A stretch of DNA of 64,000 bases from Bacillus sp. MM2020_4 (GCF_011250555.1 NZ_JAANMZ010000001.1:248001-312000), one strand, 5' to 3'. Numbered from the stretch's first letter, positions 8,402 to 19,160 are shown. Numbers and translations: made by a program. Notes: generated by a model from the letters alone, not told the origin.

Positions 8402-10799
8402 TGTGATTGTCGATGTACCGACGAAACAAACGGATCGAGTGTTCGATTATATCATTCCGGAGCAATGGCGGGGAGTCATTCAACCGGGGATGAGGGTAAT
8501 CGTTCCATTTGGTCCGAGAAATATCCAAGGTTTTGTCATTTCATTAAAAGCGGATTCGGAAATTGAGAAGTTAAGAGAAATACTTGAGCCGATGGATTTA
8601 GAGCCTGTTTTAAATAAAGAATTATTGGAGCTTGGCGATTGGCTCACAGATCATACTCTCTGCTTTAAAATATTTGCCTATCAAGTGATGCTGCCAGCGG
8701 CGTTAAAGGCAAAATATGAGAAAAAGGTGCAACTTGCTGCCGACGCTGTCGTTACAGACCTTCCATTGCAACTGCGGCCATTTTTTGAACATGAAGAGTT
8801 GATCGACTGGGAAGAGGCATTGTTTAATGGAATCGTTCCTTTGTTGCAAAAAGAAGCAGCAAAAGGGTTTCTTGAAGTAATTTATCTTGTCAAGGAACGG
8901 GTTAAGAAAAAACAGCAAAAGTATGTTAAACCTGCCAAGACATTAGCTGAATTAAACGAGGAGATTGACCGAATTCCGGCAAACGCGGAAAAGCAAAGGC
9001 AAATAGTACGCTTTTTTATTGAAAATTATCATGAGATTGAATTAAGGAAGCTAGTTTCTGAAGTGAAGACATCAACCTCAACCGTAAAAGCCCTTGTTGA
9101 AAAAAAGCTCTTGACGGAATTCGAATTGGAGGTCTATCGCAATCCTTTCGCAGATCGTACCTTCGAACGAACGAAACCATTACCATTAACCGAGGCACAG
9201 CAAGAAGCAATTGGGCCCATTCTTGATGCGATTGAACGGAATCAACACGAGGTGTTTTTACTTTATGGGGTAACTGGAAGCGGTAAAACCGAGATTTACT
9301 TACAATCCATCCAAGAAGTTATCGAAAAAGGAAAGGAAGCCATCGTTCTCGTTCCGGAAATTTCACTCACTCCGCAGATGGTCAACCGTTTTAAAGGAAG
9401 ATTTGGCGACTTAGTGGCAGTATTGCACAGTGGCTTATCAGCAGGTGAAAAATATGATGAGTGGCGCAAAATTCAACGTAAGGAAGTAAAAGTAGCGGTT
9501 GGAGCAAGATCGGCGATTTTTGCCCCATTTGAAAACATCGGGATCATGATTATCGATGAAGAGCACGAAACAAGCTACAAACAGGAAGAAATGCCGCGCT
9601 ATCATGCTAGAGACGTGGCGATTGAGAGGGCATTAAATTATAATTGTCCAGTGGTGCTAGGAAGTGCTACTCCCTCGCTTGAATCCTTTGCCAGAGCACA
9701 AAAAAAGGTATACCATTTATTATCTCTTCCTAACCGGATGAATAATCAGAGTCTTCCTTCAGTGGAAATTATTGATATGCGTGAGGAACTGCGTGAGGGG
9801 AATCGTTCCATGTTTTCCCGGAAGTTGTTTGAAATGTTGAAGGATCGAATCGAGAAAAAGCAACAATCTGTTTTATTTTTAAATAAACGCGGCCATTCTT
9901 CGTTTGTCATGTGCAGGGACTGCGGATATGTGATGAATTGCCCAAACTGTGACATATCACTGACCTACCATCGAGTAAATGAGCAGATGAAATGTCACTA
10001 TTGCGGGTATGAAAGTTATGTACCAAAGTATTGTCCTGAATGTAATAGTGAATACATCCGTTATTTTGGTACTGGAACTCAAAAGGTAGAGGAAGAACTT
10101 GGAAAGATCCTTCCGGAGGCACGGGTGATTCGCATGGATGTTGACACCACAGGACGAAAGGGTTCACACGAGAGATTATTAACTGATTTTAAGGATGGAA
10201 AAGCAGATATTTTATTAGGAACGCAAATGATCGCAAAAGGATTGGATTTTCCAAACATAACATTAGTGGGTGTGCTTTCTGCTGATACGATGTTGCATTT
10301 ACCAGATTTCCGAGCGTCGGAAAAGACCTTCCAGCTCTTGACACAGGTGAGCGGACGGGCTGGAAGGCACAAGCTTCCTGGAGAAGTCATCATTCAAACC
10401 TATACACCGGAACACTATAGCGTGGTGCTTGCGGGACGGCAAGATTATGATCTTTTTTATCAGCAGGAAATGATGATTCGAAAAACCCGCCAATATCCGC
10501 CCTTCTATTATCTATCGCTCATAACAGTAAGTCATGAACAGCTCATCACGGTTGTGTCGGAAATGGAGAAAGTGGTGAAACACATTCAATCGCACGTTTC
10601 ATCAGGAACGGTCGTTTTAGGACCTGCAGCCTCCCCCATCCCTAGGATAAATAATAGATATCGCTATCAATGTCTGATAAAATACAAACGGGAACCAAAC
10701 TTGACAAAAATACTAAAAACGATCCTTGATCAATACCAAAAAGATACGAAAAGTGGTTTGCAGGTTTCAATTGATGTAAACCCGTTTATCTTAATGTAA
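8388..10799 (+). CDS. priA: primosomal protein N' (replication restart helicase PriA)
   Basis: A superfamily 2 DNA helicase that recognises stalled forks and D-loops and loads DnaD/DnaB/DnaC for restart. At 803 residues it is the usual Bacillus length. The N terminus is the 3'-binding domain, followed by Walker A GVTGSGKTEIY (about residue 300), the Walker B/DEAH-like DEEHETSYKQ, and SGRAGRH as motif VI. Between the helicase lobes lies the two-zinc-site cysteine cluster (CRDCGYVMNCPNC, CHYCGY, CPEC). The start overlaps coaBC. A region of about 76 bases with no strong signal separates it from def. Confidence 0.97.
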   Translation: MEIASVIVDVPTKQTDRVFDYIIPEQWRGVIQPGMRVIVPFGPRNIQGFVISLKADSEIEKLREILEPMDLEPVLNKELLELGDWLTDHTLCFKIFAYQVMLPAALKAKYEKKVQLAADAVVTDLPLQLRPFFEHEELIDWEEALFNGIVPLLQKEAAKGFLEVIYLVKERVKKKQQKYVKPAKTLAELNEEIDRIPANAEKQRQIVRFFIENYHEIELRKLVSEVKTSTSTVKALVEKKLLTEFELEVYRNPFADRTFERTKPLPLTEAQQEAIGPILDAIERNQHEVFLLYGVTGSGKTEIYLQSIQEVIEKGKEAIVLVPEISLTPQMVNRFKGRFGDLVAVLHSGLSAGEKYDEWRKIQRKEVKVAVGARSAIFAPFENIGIMIIDEEHETSYKQEEMPRYHARDVAIERALNYNCPVVLGSATPSLESFARAQKKVYHLLSLPNRMNNQSLPSVEIIDMREELREGNRSMFSRKLFEMLKDRIEKKQQSVLFLNKRGHSSFVMCRDCGYVMNCPNCDISLTYHRVNEQMKCHYCGYESYVPKYCPECNSEYIRYFGTGTQKVEEELGKILPEARVIRMDVDTTGRKGSHERLLTDFKDGKADILLGTQMIAKGLDFPNITLVGVLSADTMLHLPDFRASEKTFQLLTQVSGRAGRHKLPGEVIIQTYTPEHYSVVLAGRQDYDLFYQQEMMIRKTRQYPPFYYLSLITVSHEQLITVVSEMEKVVKHIQSHVSSGTVVLGPAASPIPRINNRYRYQCLIKYKREPNLTKILKTILDQYQKDTKSGLQVSIDVNPFILM

Positions 10800-10876
10800 T
10801 CTGGGAAAAAATATTCCTATAAAATATATAATAAAAACGCCTTTTTAACTAGAATGGCATAAACGGAGGAACAGAA

Positions 10877-11362
10877 TTGGCGATACGCAAAATTGTCATC
10901 CATCCTGCCGACATCCTTGAACAGGAATGCAAGGCAGTGGAGAAATTTGATAAAAAATTAGCGAAAACACTTGATGATATGTACGATACGATGATTGAAT
11001 ATGATGGTGTTGGACTTGCTGCCCCACAAATTGGGCTTGATGCCAGAATTGCCATTGTTGATATAGATGATGAAATGGGAACAATCGAAATGATAAACCC
11101 GCGGATTATTGAAACCTCGGGGGAGCAGACAGGCCCAGAGGGCTGTTTAAGCTTTCCGGATCTATTCGGTGAAGTAACGAGACCAAATTTTGTGAAGATT
11201 GAAGCCTATAATCGTAAAGGCAAAAAGTATTCACTTGAGGCTGAGGGTTTCCTAGCTAGGGCAATCCTCCATGAAATCGATCATCTTGACGGTATTTTAT
11301 TCACCACAAAAGTTACCAGATACTTAGAGGAAGATGAGTTAAAAGGAGTAGAAAGTGAATGA
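10877..11362 (+). CDS. def: peptide deformylase
   Basis: Removes the formyl group from the N-terminal Met of nascent proteins; an Fe2+/Zn2+ metallohydrolase. At 161 residues it matches B. subtilis Def (DefA). All three motifs are present: [17 protein letters not shown] with the metal ligand Cys90, and HEIDHLDG with His132, Glu133 and His136. The start is TTG 10877, preceded by GGAGG at good distance. It overlaps fmt by 4 bases (ATGA), joining the enzymes that add and remove the formyl group in one operon. Confidence 0.97.
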   Translation: MAIRKIVIHPADILEQECKAVEKFDKKLAKTLDDMYDTMIEYDGVGLAAPQIGLDARIAIVDIDDEMGTIEMINPRIIETSGEQTGPEGCLSFPDLFGEVTRPNFVKIEAYNRKGKKYSLEAEGFLARAILHEIDHLDGILFTTKVTRYLEEDELKGVESE

Positions 11363-12303
11363 CGAAAATTGTTTTTATGGGAACCCCTGATTTTTCCGTA
11401 CCTGTCTTACAGCAAATTATACTCGACGGCTATGAGGTCATCGGTGTTGTTACCCAGCCTGACAGACCGGTAGGAAGAAAAAAAGTATTAACACCACCAC
11501 CCGTGAAGGTGGAGGCATTAAAACATGGGATCCCTGTCTTTCAACCTGAAAAAATCCGTCAAGATGAAGAGCTGGAGAAAATCCTTTCCTTACAACCCGA
11601 TTTAATTGTTACCGCTGCATTTGGGCAAATTTTGCCAAAAAAACTGCTAGATGCACCTAAATTTGGGTGTATTAATGTGCACGCATCATTGTTACCAGAG
11701 CTTCGCGGTGGTGCCCCAATCCATTACGCCATCATGCAAGGGAAAAGGAAAACGGGTGTCACCATTATGTATATGGTCGAAAAATTAGATGCTGGTGATA
11801 TGTTAACTAGTGTGGAGATCCCAATTGCTGAAGACGATAATGTGGGGACCCTTCATGAAAAATTAAGTGCTGCAGGTTCACAATTATTATCAGAAACCTT
11901 GCCGCTTTTATTGGCAGGCCGTCTTACTCCAAAACCACAAAACGGAATGGAAGCAACCTTTGCCCCAAATATAAAGCGTGAGCAGGAAAAAATTGACTGG
12001 ACAAAAGCTGGTGAAGAGATCTATGACCATGTCCGCGGATTAAATCCTTGGCCAGTTGCATTTACCACAATGGAGGGCAATGTCATAAAAATATGGCAGA
12101 CTGAAAAAGTGGCGGGAATGGAAGGTCAAGAGCCTGGAACCATTGTAAAAATAGAACCAGATGGCTTTACGGTAAGCACGGGCAATGAAACAGCGATAAA
12201 AATCATTGAGCTTCAGCCATCCGGAAAAACAAAGATGCGGACAGAACAATTTTTACGGGGTGCGGGTTCAAAAATTTCAGTAGGCGGAAGACTAGGAGAA
12301 TAA
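11359..12303 (+). CDS. fmt: methionyl-tRNA formyltransferase
   Basis: Formylates initiator Met-tRNA using 10-formyltetrahydrofolate. The 314-residue protein has the N-terminal formyltransferase fold with the catalytic motif [14 protein letters not shown] (Asn just before the His; Asp at DAGDM downstream) and the C-terminal OB-like tRNA-binding domain ([10 protein letters not shown] onwards). The start ATG overlaps the def stop codon; rsmB follows after one base. Product length and order are those of B. subtilis. Confidence 0.97.
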   Translation: MTKIVFMGTPDFSVPVLQQIILDGYEVIGVVTQPDRPVGRKKVLTPPPVKVEALKHGIPVFQPEKIRQDEELEKILSLQPDLIVTAAFGQILPKKLLDAPKFGCINVHASLLPELRGGAPIHYAIMQGKRKTGVTIMYMVEKLDAGDMLTSVEIPIAEDDNVGTLHEKLSAAGSQLLSETLPLLLAGRLTPKPQNGMEATFAPNIKREQEKIDWTKAGEEIYDHVRGLNPWPVAFTTMEGNVIKIWQTEKVAGMEGQEPGTIVKIEPDGFTVSTGNETAIKIIELQPSGKTKMRTEQFLRGAGSKISVGGRLGE

Positions 12304-12304
12304 G

Positions 12305-13651
12305 ATGACTTCAACAAAAAATAATGTACGTGCCATCGCAATGGATACCTTGGTTGCGATTGAGAAAAATCAATCCTACAGCAATTTGCTGCTTAATAAT
12401 GTGATTGAAAAAAATGAATTGTCCGCAATCGATGTCGGCTTACTTACAGAGTTAACATATGGAACATTACAACGACGCATGGCGCTAGACTTCTTTTTAA
12501 ACCCATTCATCAAGGATAATAAAAAGCTGGCAAATTGGATTCATCATCTGCTTAGAATGACACTATATCAAATGGTGTACCTAGATCGAATTCCGGACCG
12601 GGCTGCGATATACGAAGCGGTGGAAATTGCCAAGAGCCGCGGACATAAAGGAATCGCCAGTTTGGTAAATGGTGTGCTAAGAAGTATTCAAAGAGAAGGG
12701 CTTCCATCATTAAGTGAAGTTTCAGACCCCATCGAAAGATTATCACTTGAAACCAGTCACCCTCATTGGCTAGTTACGAGATGGGTGAATCAATTTGGTT
12801 TTAAAAAAACGAAAGAAATGTGTGAAATTAATTTAACCGCACCAATGCAAACTGCAAGGGTGAATTTGACGAAGATTTCTAGAGATGAATGTGTGGCGAT
12901 TCTTGAGGAAGATGGGTTTCAAATTGAGAAAAGTCCAATCATTCCGGAGGCGATCAGGTCGTTAAAAGGAAATTTAGCCTCCACTATTGCCTTTAAATAT
13001 GGAATGTTAACGATTCAGGATGAAAGTTCGATGCTTGCCGCCTATGCATTAGGTTCAACAGAAGGGGAATTCGTCCTGGATGCTTGTGCAGCCCCTGGAG
13101 GAAAAAGTACGCATATTGCGGAAAAACTACAAAATACTGGTGAAGTAATTTCCGTTGATCTTCATCAGCACAAAGTAAAATTAATCAATGATAATGCCCG
13201 TCGATTAGGGTTATCAAATATCAAAACAAATGTATCTGATTCCAGATTATTGCGGGAAAAGTTCAAAGATGAGACATTTCATCGAATTCTCCTTGATGCT
13301 CCGTGCTCAGGCCTTGGTGTAATGAGAAGAAAGCCCGACATGAAGTATACCAAGACAGAAAAGGATTTAGAGCGGTTACGAACGATACAACAAAATCTAT
13401 TAACATCCGTTGCGCCTTTATTGAAAAAGGGCGGTATCCTTGTGTATAGTACATGTACAGTTGATAAAGAAGAGAATGATAATACGGTAAAAACATTTTT
13501 ACAAAATAATCCGGGATTTGAAGGGGATTTATCATTCAAAAATCGGATGCCAGAGGCAGTGCAGCCATTGATAACAGGCTTCGAGCTCCAAATATTTCCT
13601 CAAGATTTTGGATCAGACGGTTTTTATATAGCAGTATTAAGAAAAGCGTAA
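12305..13651 (+). CDS. rsmB: 16S rRNA (cytosine-967-C5)-methyltransferase
   Basis: Makes m5C967 in 16S rRNA. The 448 residues comprise an N-terminal NusB-like domain (about 1-140) and a C-terminal Rossmann SAM domain. The SAM motif DACAAPGGKSTH, the motif IV cysteine in DAPCSGLG and the catalytic cysteine in YSTCTV are all present. The last codons (RKA-stop) lie inside repeat copy B, so the C terminus may have been shaped by the element's arrival. It is part of the def-fmt-rsmB-rlmN-prpC-prkC series. Confidence 0.96.
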   Translation: MTSTKNNVRAIAMDTLVAIEKNQSYSNLLLNNVIEKNELSAIDVGLLTELTYGTLQRRMALDFFLNPFIKDNKKLANWIHHLLRMTLYQMVYLDRIPDRAAIYEAVEIAKSRGHKGIASLVNGVLRSIQREGLPSLSEVSDPIERLSLETSHPHWLVTRWVNQFGFKKTKEMCEINLTAPMQTARVNLTKISRDECVAILEEDGFQIEKSPIIPEAIRSLKGNLASTIAFKYGMLTIQDESSMLAAYALGSTEGEFVLDACAAPGGKSTHIAEKLQNTGEVISVDLHQHKVKLINDNARRLGLSNIKTNVSDSRLLREKFKDETFHRILLDAPCSGLGVMRRKPDMKYTKTEKDLERLRTIQQNLLTSVAPLLKKGGILVYSTCTVDKEENDNTVKTFLQNNPGFEGDLSFKNRMPEAVQPLITGFELQIFPQDFGSDGFYIAVLRKA

Positions 13652-13706
13652 GCGCCTTGACCAGGGGCTTATGACCCCGAGCCCCTAGGCACTGAAGCTA
13701 GACACT
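13639..13706 (+). repeat. dispersed intergenic repeat (copy B)
   Basis: Starts AAGAAAAGCGTAAGCGCC inside the end of rsmB, so the TAA stop of rsmB is part of the element, and ends GGCACTGAAGCTAGACACT. It has an outer stem (AGCGCCT with AGGCACT) and an inner stem (AGGGGCT with AGCCCCT). There is no T run, so it is not a normal terminator, and it sits within an otherwise continuous operon. Confidence 0.72.
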
Positions 13707-13724
13707 AGAAAGAAGGTATAACTA

Positions 13725-14816
13725 TTGGAACAATTAAATACAACTGAGACGAACACAACTATGGACATAAAGAAAAAATCAATTTACTCACTGGAACTTC
13801 ACGAATTAAAGGACTGGTTATCGGAGAATGGGGAAAAGCCTTTCCGTGCTGAACAAATCTTCGATTGGCTATATAAAAAAAGAATCATTTCTTTCGAAGA
13901 CATGAGCAATTTAGCGAAAGGTTTGAGAGACAAGCTATCCAGCCAGTTTCAGATTACTACCCTGGATACAGCCATTCAACAAACATCTTCCGATGGCACG
14001 ATTAAATTTTTATTCGAGCTTCATGATGGTTACTCAATCGAAACCGTGCTCATGCGCCATGATTATGGGAATTCCGTTTGTGTGACAACCCAGGTTGGCT
14101 GCCGGATTGGCTGTACTTTCTGCGCCTCGACACTTGGCGGATTAAAAAGACATTTAGAGGCAGGAGAAATTGTTGCCCAGGTGGTGAAAGTTCAGCAAGC
14201 ACTCGATGAAACAAATGAACGGGTTGATTCCGTGGTCATCATGGGGATTGGCGAGCCGTTCGATAACTATGACAATATGCTTTCCTTTTTGAAAATTATC
14301 AATCATGACAAAGCACTAAATATTGGCGCGCGCCATATTACTGTTTCGACAAGTGGAATTGTCCCGAAAATTTATCAATTTGCTGATGAAAATACACAAA
14401 TAAATTTTGCTATTTCCTTACACGCTCCGAATACTGAATTACGCTCAAGATTAATGCCAATTAATAAAGCATATAAACTTGATGACTTAATGAAGGCAGT
14501 ACGATATTATATCGATAAGACAGGTCGAAGAATTAGCTTTGAATACGGTCTATTTGGCGGTGTAAATGATTCTACCGACCACGCGGAAGAATTAGCAGAT
14601 CTTTTAAAAGGAATTAAATGTCATGTAAATCTAATTCCGGTAAACTATGTTCCTGAAAGAGATTATGTACGTACACCAAAGGATAAAATATTTGCATTCG
14701 AAAAAACATTAAAAAAACGTGGTGTAAATGTGACGATTCGCCGCGAGCACGGTCATGATATTGATGCAGCATGTGGACAACTTCGTGCGAAGGAGCGAAA
14801 AGAGGAGACGAGGTAA
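13725..14816 (+). CDS. rlmN: dual-specificity 23S rRNA/tRNA adenine-C2 methyltransferase RlmN
   Basis: A radical-SAM enzyme that makes m2A2503 in 23S rRNA and m2A37 in some tRNAs. At 363 residues it equals B. subtilis YloN in length. The iron-sulfur motif [10 protein letters not shown] (CX3CX2C) and the SAM-binding [12 protein letters not shown] are clear; the methyl-carrying cysteine is in DAACGQLR near the C terminus. It starts at TTG 13725 after AGAAGG, just beyond repeat copy B. Its TAA overlaps the prpC ATG by one base. Confidence 0.97.
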   Translation: MEQLNTTETNTTMDIKKKSIYSLELHELKDWLSENGEKPFRAEQIFDWLYKKRIISFEDMSNLAKGLRDKLSSQFQITTLDTAIQQTSSDGTIKFLFELHDGYSIETVLMRHDYGNSVCVTTQVGCRIGCTFCASTLGGLKRHLEAGEIVAQVVKVQQALDETNERVDSVVIMGIGEPFDNYDNMLSFLKIINHDKALNIGARHITVSTSGIVPKIYQFADENTQINFAISLHAPNTELRSRLMPINKAYKLDDLMKAVRYYIDKTGRRISFEYGLFGGVNDSTDHAEELADLLKGIKCHVNLIPVNYVPERDYVRTPKDKIFAFEKTLKKRGVNVTIRREHGHDIDAACGQLRAKERKEETR

Positions 14817-15571
14817 TGAGTGTGAAGGCTGTTTTTAAAACGGATCAAGGAAGAGTTCGTCAAAATAATGAGGACAGTGGTGGGACGTTTGTCAATAAGG
14901 ATGGTTATCGCCTTGCTATCGTAGCAGATGGTATGGGCGGTCACCGAGCCGGTGATGTGGCAAGTAAAATGAGCGTTACTCACTTGCAAGAGTCTTGGGA
15001 GCAAACAGAAGGAATTATTACTGCAGATGATGCTGAAAAATGGCTTAGAACACAAATTTTTGAAGTGAATCAACTCGTATTTGACCATGCAAATAACAAT
15101 GTAGAATGTGATGGGATGGGTACAACAATTGAAGCAGTGATTGCAACCAATCACTTTGCTACAATTGCCCATGTCGGTGACAGCCGTTGTTATATTTTCA
15201 ATGATAGTGGGTTTCAGCAGTTGACTGAGGACCATACACTTGTAAATGAATTAGTACGTACAGGACAAATCACCAAAGAAGACGCTGAGCATCACCCACG
15301 GAAAAATGTGATTTTACGTGCCATTGGTACCGAACAAGATGTAAAAATTGATACCAAAACAATCATTTTTGAGGAAGGAGATATCCTTCTACTATGTTCT
15401 GATGGATTGTCGAATAAGGTAAAAGAAGAACAAATGATTTCTATTCTTCAATCTGAAGACAGTCTGGAGCAAAAGGCTTTATCACTAATTAACGGAGCAA
15501 ATGAAAATGGTGGAGAAGACAACATCACCCTTATCATACTAGAGTTTGATGATGATAGTGAAAGAGGGTGA
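14816..15571 (+). CDS. prpC: PP2C-type serine/threonine phosphatase PrpC
   Basis: Mn2+-dependent PPM phosphatase that reverses phosphorylation by PrkC. The 251 residues carry the metal-site motifs VADGMGGHRAGDVAS, DGMGTT, HVGDSRCY, SDGLSNKV and GGEDNITL. I set the start at ATG 14816, overlapping the rlmN stop, since the B. subtilis protein begins at the same place; an upstream in-frame ATG at 14771 would lie deep in rlmN. prkC follows 6 bases later, the usual kinase-phosphatase pair. Confidence 0.97.
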   Translation: MSVKAVFKTDQGRVRQNNEDSGGTFVNKDGYRLAIVADGMGGHRAGDVASKMSVTHLQESWEQTEGIITADDAEKWLRTQIFEVNQLVFDHANNNVECDGMGTTIEAVIATNHFATIAHVGDSRCYIFNDSGFQQLTEDHTLVNELVRTGQITKEDAEHHPRKNVILRAIGTEQDVKIDTKTIIFEEGDILLLCSDGLSNKVKEEQMISILQSEDSLEQKALSLINGANENGGEDNITLIILEFDDDSERG

Positions 15572-15577
15572 AGATAA

Positions 15578-17569
15578 ATGTTAATTGGGAAAAGAATTAG
15601 CGGTCGCTATAAAATATTGGAAATGATTGGCGGAGGCGGCATGGCAAATGTCTACTTAGCCCATGATATGATTCTTGACCGCGATGTTGCAGTAAAAATG
15701 CTTCGTCTTGATTTTGCAAACGATGATGAGTTCATCCGCAGATTCCGCCGTGAAGCACAATCGGCGACAAGTCTTGCTCATCCAAATATTGTTAATATAT
15801 ATGATGTAGGCGAAGAAAATGATCTATATTATATTGTAATGGAATTTGTTGATGGTCAGACCCTTAAACAATACATACAGCAAAATTCTCCTCTCCGAGT
15901 GGAAGATACTATTGGAATCATGAGACAGTTAACATCAGCTATTTCTCATGCCCATCAGAACCATATAATCCATCGTGATATTAAACCACATAATATTTTG
16001 GTTGATCACGACGGTAAAGTAAAAGTCACGGATTTTGGTATTGCCATGGCGCTAAGTGCGACGAGTATCACGCAAACCAATTCCGTCCTGGGTTCTGTTC
16101 ATTATTTATCACCTGAACAAGCAAGGGGCGGGATGGCAAACAGAAAGTCTGATATTTATTCATTGGGGATTGTGATGTTCGAGTTATTAACGGGCAGGCT
16201 TCCATTTTCCGGTGAGTCGGCCGTGTCGATTGCCTTAAAGCATCTTCAATCAGAAACCCCATCTGTAAGAAGATGGAATCAGAACATACCTCAAAGTGTT
16301 GAGAATATTGTCTTAAAGGCAACCGCAAAAGATCCATTCCATCGCTATAACAGTGTAGAAGAAATGGAAGAGGATCTACGAACAGCACTTGATTTAGAAA
16401 GGATGGACGAACCCAAGTTTGCCATTCCTATTGATAATGAAGCGACAAAGGCAATTCCGGTAATAACCGATCACCATCCATTAAAAAATTTAGATGAAAC
16501 ATTAGTCCATAGCACTGAAAAACCCGCGACTAATTTGAACGACGATGGAAAAAAAGGAAATAAAAAAAATAAAAGTAATAAAAATAACAAAAAAAGAAAA
16601 AAGTGGCCGATGGTTCTACTATCTATCTTCTTCGTTCTTGTCATTCTGGGAACGTTATCTTTTCTATTTTTACCTGGATTGTTATCTGCAAAGGAAGTAA
16701 AAATACCGGATATAAGTGGCATGAATGTGGATGATGCTATTTCTAAGCTTAAGCTAAAAGGATTATCTCCTGGTAAACAAGTTGAAATTACCGATGAAAA
16801 TATGAAAGCGGGAAAAGTGATTAAAACAATTCCTGAAATAGGCAGTACGGTCAAAGAAAATGCGAAAATTACCTTGTACGTCAGTTCAGGTAAGGAAAAA
16901 TATGAACTATCTGATTATGTAGGCCGGCAATATGAGGACGTAATTCGTCTACTTGATAACCAGAACTTTAAAGATATAAAGAAATTAGAGAAGAATGATG
17001 AAAGTGAGCCGGGGACGATTATCAGCCAAACACCAATAGCTGGGGAAAAAGTGGTTCCTGAAGAGACCGTATTAGAGTTTGAGGTCAGCATAGGACCTGA
17101 AAAAATTGTCTTAAAGGATTTATCACAATACAGTTTAAAAGGTGCACAAGATTATGCCTCATTAGTCGGACTGACTTTAGTGGTTACAGAAGAGAAATTC
17201 GATGAAAAGATCCCTGCCAATATGATTATTTCGCAAGCGCCTGCTCAGGGAACGGAATTGGTCAAAGGGGACAAGGTGACTGTTGTTATTTCAAAAGGTC
17301 AAGAACCACCTAAGAAAGTCACCAGGGATGTAACAATTCCTTATAAACCACCGTTGACAGGTGAACCTGGTCAGAAACAAGAAGTGGTCATCTATATTGA
17401 GGATATGAATCATAGCATGACAGGTCCAGCCGAAACATTTTCGATTGTGGAAAATACAGTTAAAAAAATTGACCTTCTGATTCCGTATGGAAAAAAGGCT
17501 GGCTATCGAGTTATGGTAGGGACCGAGGTTATAGCAGAAGAGGTCATTAATTATGCCGATGCAGAATAA
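15578..17569 (+). CDS. prkC: PASTA-domain Ser/Thr kinase PrkC
   Basis: Membrane kinase that senses peptidoglycan fragments (spore germination with muropeptides) and phosphorylates targets such as EF-G, CpgA/RsgA and WalR. The kinase domain (about 1-270) has Gly-rich loop GGGGMANVY, Lys40, HRDIKPHN with Asp134, DFG, and a Thr/Ser-rich activation loop before SPEQARGG. A Lys/Asn-rich cytoplasmic stretch (about 325-343) precedes one membrane segment (about 345-367). Three PASTA repeats follow (about 373-436, 440-506, 508-574), then a C-terminal beta-rich domain. At 663 residues it is slightly longer than B. subtilis PrkC (648), mainly in the basic linker. Confidence 0.96.
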   Translation: MLIGKRISGRYKILEMIGGGGMANVYLAHDMILDRDVAVKMLRLDFANDDEFIRRFRREAQSATSLAHPNIVNIYDVGEENDLYYIVMEFVDGQTLKQYIQQNSPLRVEDTIGIMRQLTSAISHAHQNHIIHRDIKPHNILVDHDGKVKVTDFGIAMALSATSITQTNSVLGSVHYLSPEQARGGMANRKSDIYSLGIVMFELLTGRLPFSGESAVSIALKHLQSETPSVRRWNQNIPQSVENIVLKATAKDPFHRYNSVEEMEEDLRTALDLERMDEPKFAIPIDNEATKAIPVITDHHPLKNLDETLVHSTEKPATNLNDDGKKGNKKNKSNKNNKKRKKWPMVLLSIFFVLVILGTLSFLFLPGLLSAKEVKIPDISGMNVDDAISKLKLKGLSPGKQVEITDENMKAGKVIKTIPEIGSTVKENAKITLYVSSGKEKYELSDYVGRQYEDVIRLLDNQNFKDIKKLEKNDESEPGTIISQTPIAGEKVVPEETVLEFEVSIGPEKIVLKDLSQYSLKGAQDYASLVGLTLVVTEEKFDEKIPANMIISQAPAQGTELVKGDKVTVVISKGQEPPKKVTRDVTIPYKPPLTGEPGQKQEVVIYIEDMNHSMTGPAETFSIVENTVKKIDLLIPYGKKAGYRVMVGTEVIAEEVINYADAE

Positions 17570-17601
17570 AGAAAATAAACCGAAAGGCAAGGAGTGTGGC
17601 T

Positions 17602-18483
17602 ATGCCTGAAGGAAAAATTGTCAAAGCACTAAGTGGTTTTTATTATGTTCTTCAAGATGAGAACCTAATCCAATGTCGGGGAAGAGGCGTTTTCAGAAAG
17701 AACAAAATCACGCCACTTGTAGGTGACGAAGTTGTTTTTCAAGCCGAAAATGATCTGGAAGGATATATTTTAGAAGTGAAAGAACGAAAAAATGAGCTAA
17801 TCCGACCACCGATTGCAAATGTGGATCAGGCCATTCTCGTTTTTTCAGCTGTAGAGCCAGATTTCAGCACAGTTTTATTGGATCGTTTTCTTGTATTGGT
17901 TGAATTCAATCATATCGAACCACTAATCTGTATTACTAAGATGGATCTTACGAATCATGATCAAAAGGAGCAAATTTCTTCATACGCAAAGCAATATAAA
18001 AGTGCAGGTTACGAGGTTATACTGACCTCATCAGAAACCGAATCAGGAATTGAATTATTAAATCCACATATAGAAAATAAAATCTCGGTCTTTGCCGGTC
18101 AGTCAGGTGTAGGAAAATCTTCTTTATTAAATGTATTAAGACCAGACCTTGAACTTAAAACAAATGATATTTCCTCTCATCTTGGCAGAGGTAAGCATAC
18201 GACAAGACACGTGGAGCTTATTAAGATTGGAAATGGACTGATTGCGGATACGCCCGGATTTAGCTCACTAGAGTTTACAAGCATCGAAGCGGAGGATTTG
18301 ACGTATTGTTTTCCCGAATTACAAAAGGCTAGTGAAAATTGTAAATTTCGTGGCTGCTTACATGTGACTGAACCAAAATGTGCTGTAAAGTCAGGAGTGG
18401 AATCAGGTGAAATCCCCACTTACCGGTATGAACATTATGTAGATTTCCTGCAGGAAATAAAAGATAGAAAGCCGAGGTATTAA
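17602..18483 (+). CDS. rsgA: ribosome small-subunit GTPase RsgA (CpgA)
   Basis: A circularly permuted GTPase that assists late 30S maturation; in B. subtilis it is also a PrkC substrate. The 293-residue protein has an N-terminal OB domain, then GTPase motifs in permuted order: G4 TKMD, G1 [10 protein letters not shown]3 DTPGF. The C-terminal zinc site is [17 protein letters not shown] chose ATG 17602, eight bases after AAGGAG, over the in-frame GTG at 17596. It follows prkC closely and precedes rpe by two bases. Confidence 0.97.
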   Translation: MPEGKIVKALSGFYYVLQDENLIQCRGRGVFRKNKITPLVGDEVVFQAENDLEGYILEVKERKNELIRPPIANVDQAILVFSAVEPDFSTVLLDRFLVLVEFNHIEPLICITKMDLTNHDQKEQISSYAKQYKSAGYEVILTSSETESGIELLNPHIENKISVFAGQSGVGKSSLLNVLRPDLELKTNDISSHLGRGKHTTRHVELIKIGNGLIADTPGFSSLEFTSIEAEDLTYCFPELQKASENCKFRGCLHVTEPKCAVKSGVESGEIPTYRYEHYVDFLQEIKDRKPRY

Positions 18484-18485
18484 CA

Positions 18486-19130
18486 ATGGTGAAAATAGCA
18501 CCTTCCATCCTTTCAGCCGATTTTTCAAAATTGGGAGAAGAAATTATTGCTGTTGAAAAAGCGGGGGCTGACTACATTCATATTGATGTCATGGATGGTC
18601 ATTTTGTACCGAATATCACGATTGGTCCGCTTATTGTCGACGCAATTCGTCCGCTAACGAAGCTGCCGTTAGACGTGCACTTAATGATTGAAAACCCAGA
18701 TCAATATATCGAGGCATTTACAAAGGCTGGTGCAGACTATATCACTGTCCATGTGGAAGCATGTCGGCACCTCCACCGAACCATCCAAAATATCAAATCC
18801 TATGGGATTAAAGCGGGTGTAGTTTTAAATCCAGCTACTCCGGTGGAAACCATCCAACATGTAATCGGTGATATTGACATGGTGCTGCTGATGTCAGTCA
18901 ATCCTGGTTTTGGCGGCCAAAAGTTTATTCCTGAAGTCCTGCCGAAAATAAGAAAAGTAAAAGATATGGCGGATCAAGAAGGACTTGTTATTGAGATTGA
19001 AATAGATGGTGGAGTAAATCCGGAAACAGCGAAACAATGCATTGAAGCGGGTGCAAATGTCCTCGTTGCAGGCTCAGCTATTTATAATCAACCGGATTAT
19101 GAAACAGCCATTTCACTAATTAGAGGATAA
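18486..19130 (+). CDS. rpe: ribulose-phosphate 3-epimerase
   Basis: Interconverts ribulose-5-phosphate and xylulose-5-phosphate in the pentose phosphate pathway. The 214-residue TIM barrel shows APSILSADF, the metal/catalytic segment [22 protein letters not shown] and the catalytic Asp in EIDGGV. Length is usual for the family. It ends the long unit begun upstream, as a terminator follows immediately. Confidence 0.97.
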   Translation: MVKIAPSILSADFSKLGEEIIAVEKAGADYIHIDVMDGHFVPNITIGPLIVDAIRPLTKLPLDVHLMIENPDQYIEAFTKAGADYITVHVEACRHLHRTIQNIKSYGIKAGVVLNPATPVETIQHVIGDIDMVLLMSVNPGFGGQKFIPEVLPKIRKVKDMADQEGLVIEIEIDGGVNPETAKQCIEAGANVLVAGSAIYNQPDYETAISLIRG

Positions 19131-19160
19131 AGCCGGCTAAGATAGCTGGCTTTTCTTATT
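19131..19160 (+). terminator. rpe terminator
   Basis: AGCCGGCT-AAGAT-AGCTGGCT followed by TTTCTTATT begins at the rpe stop codon. Confidence 0.8.
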
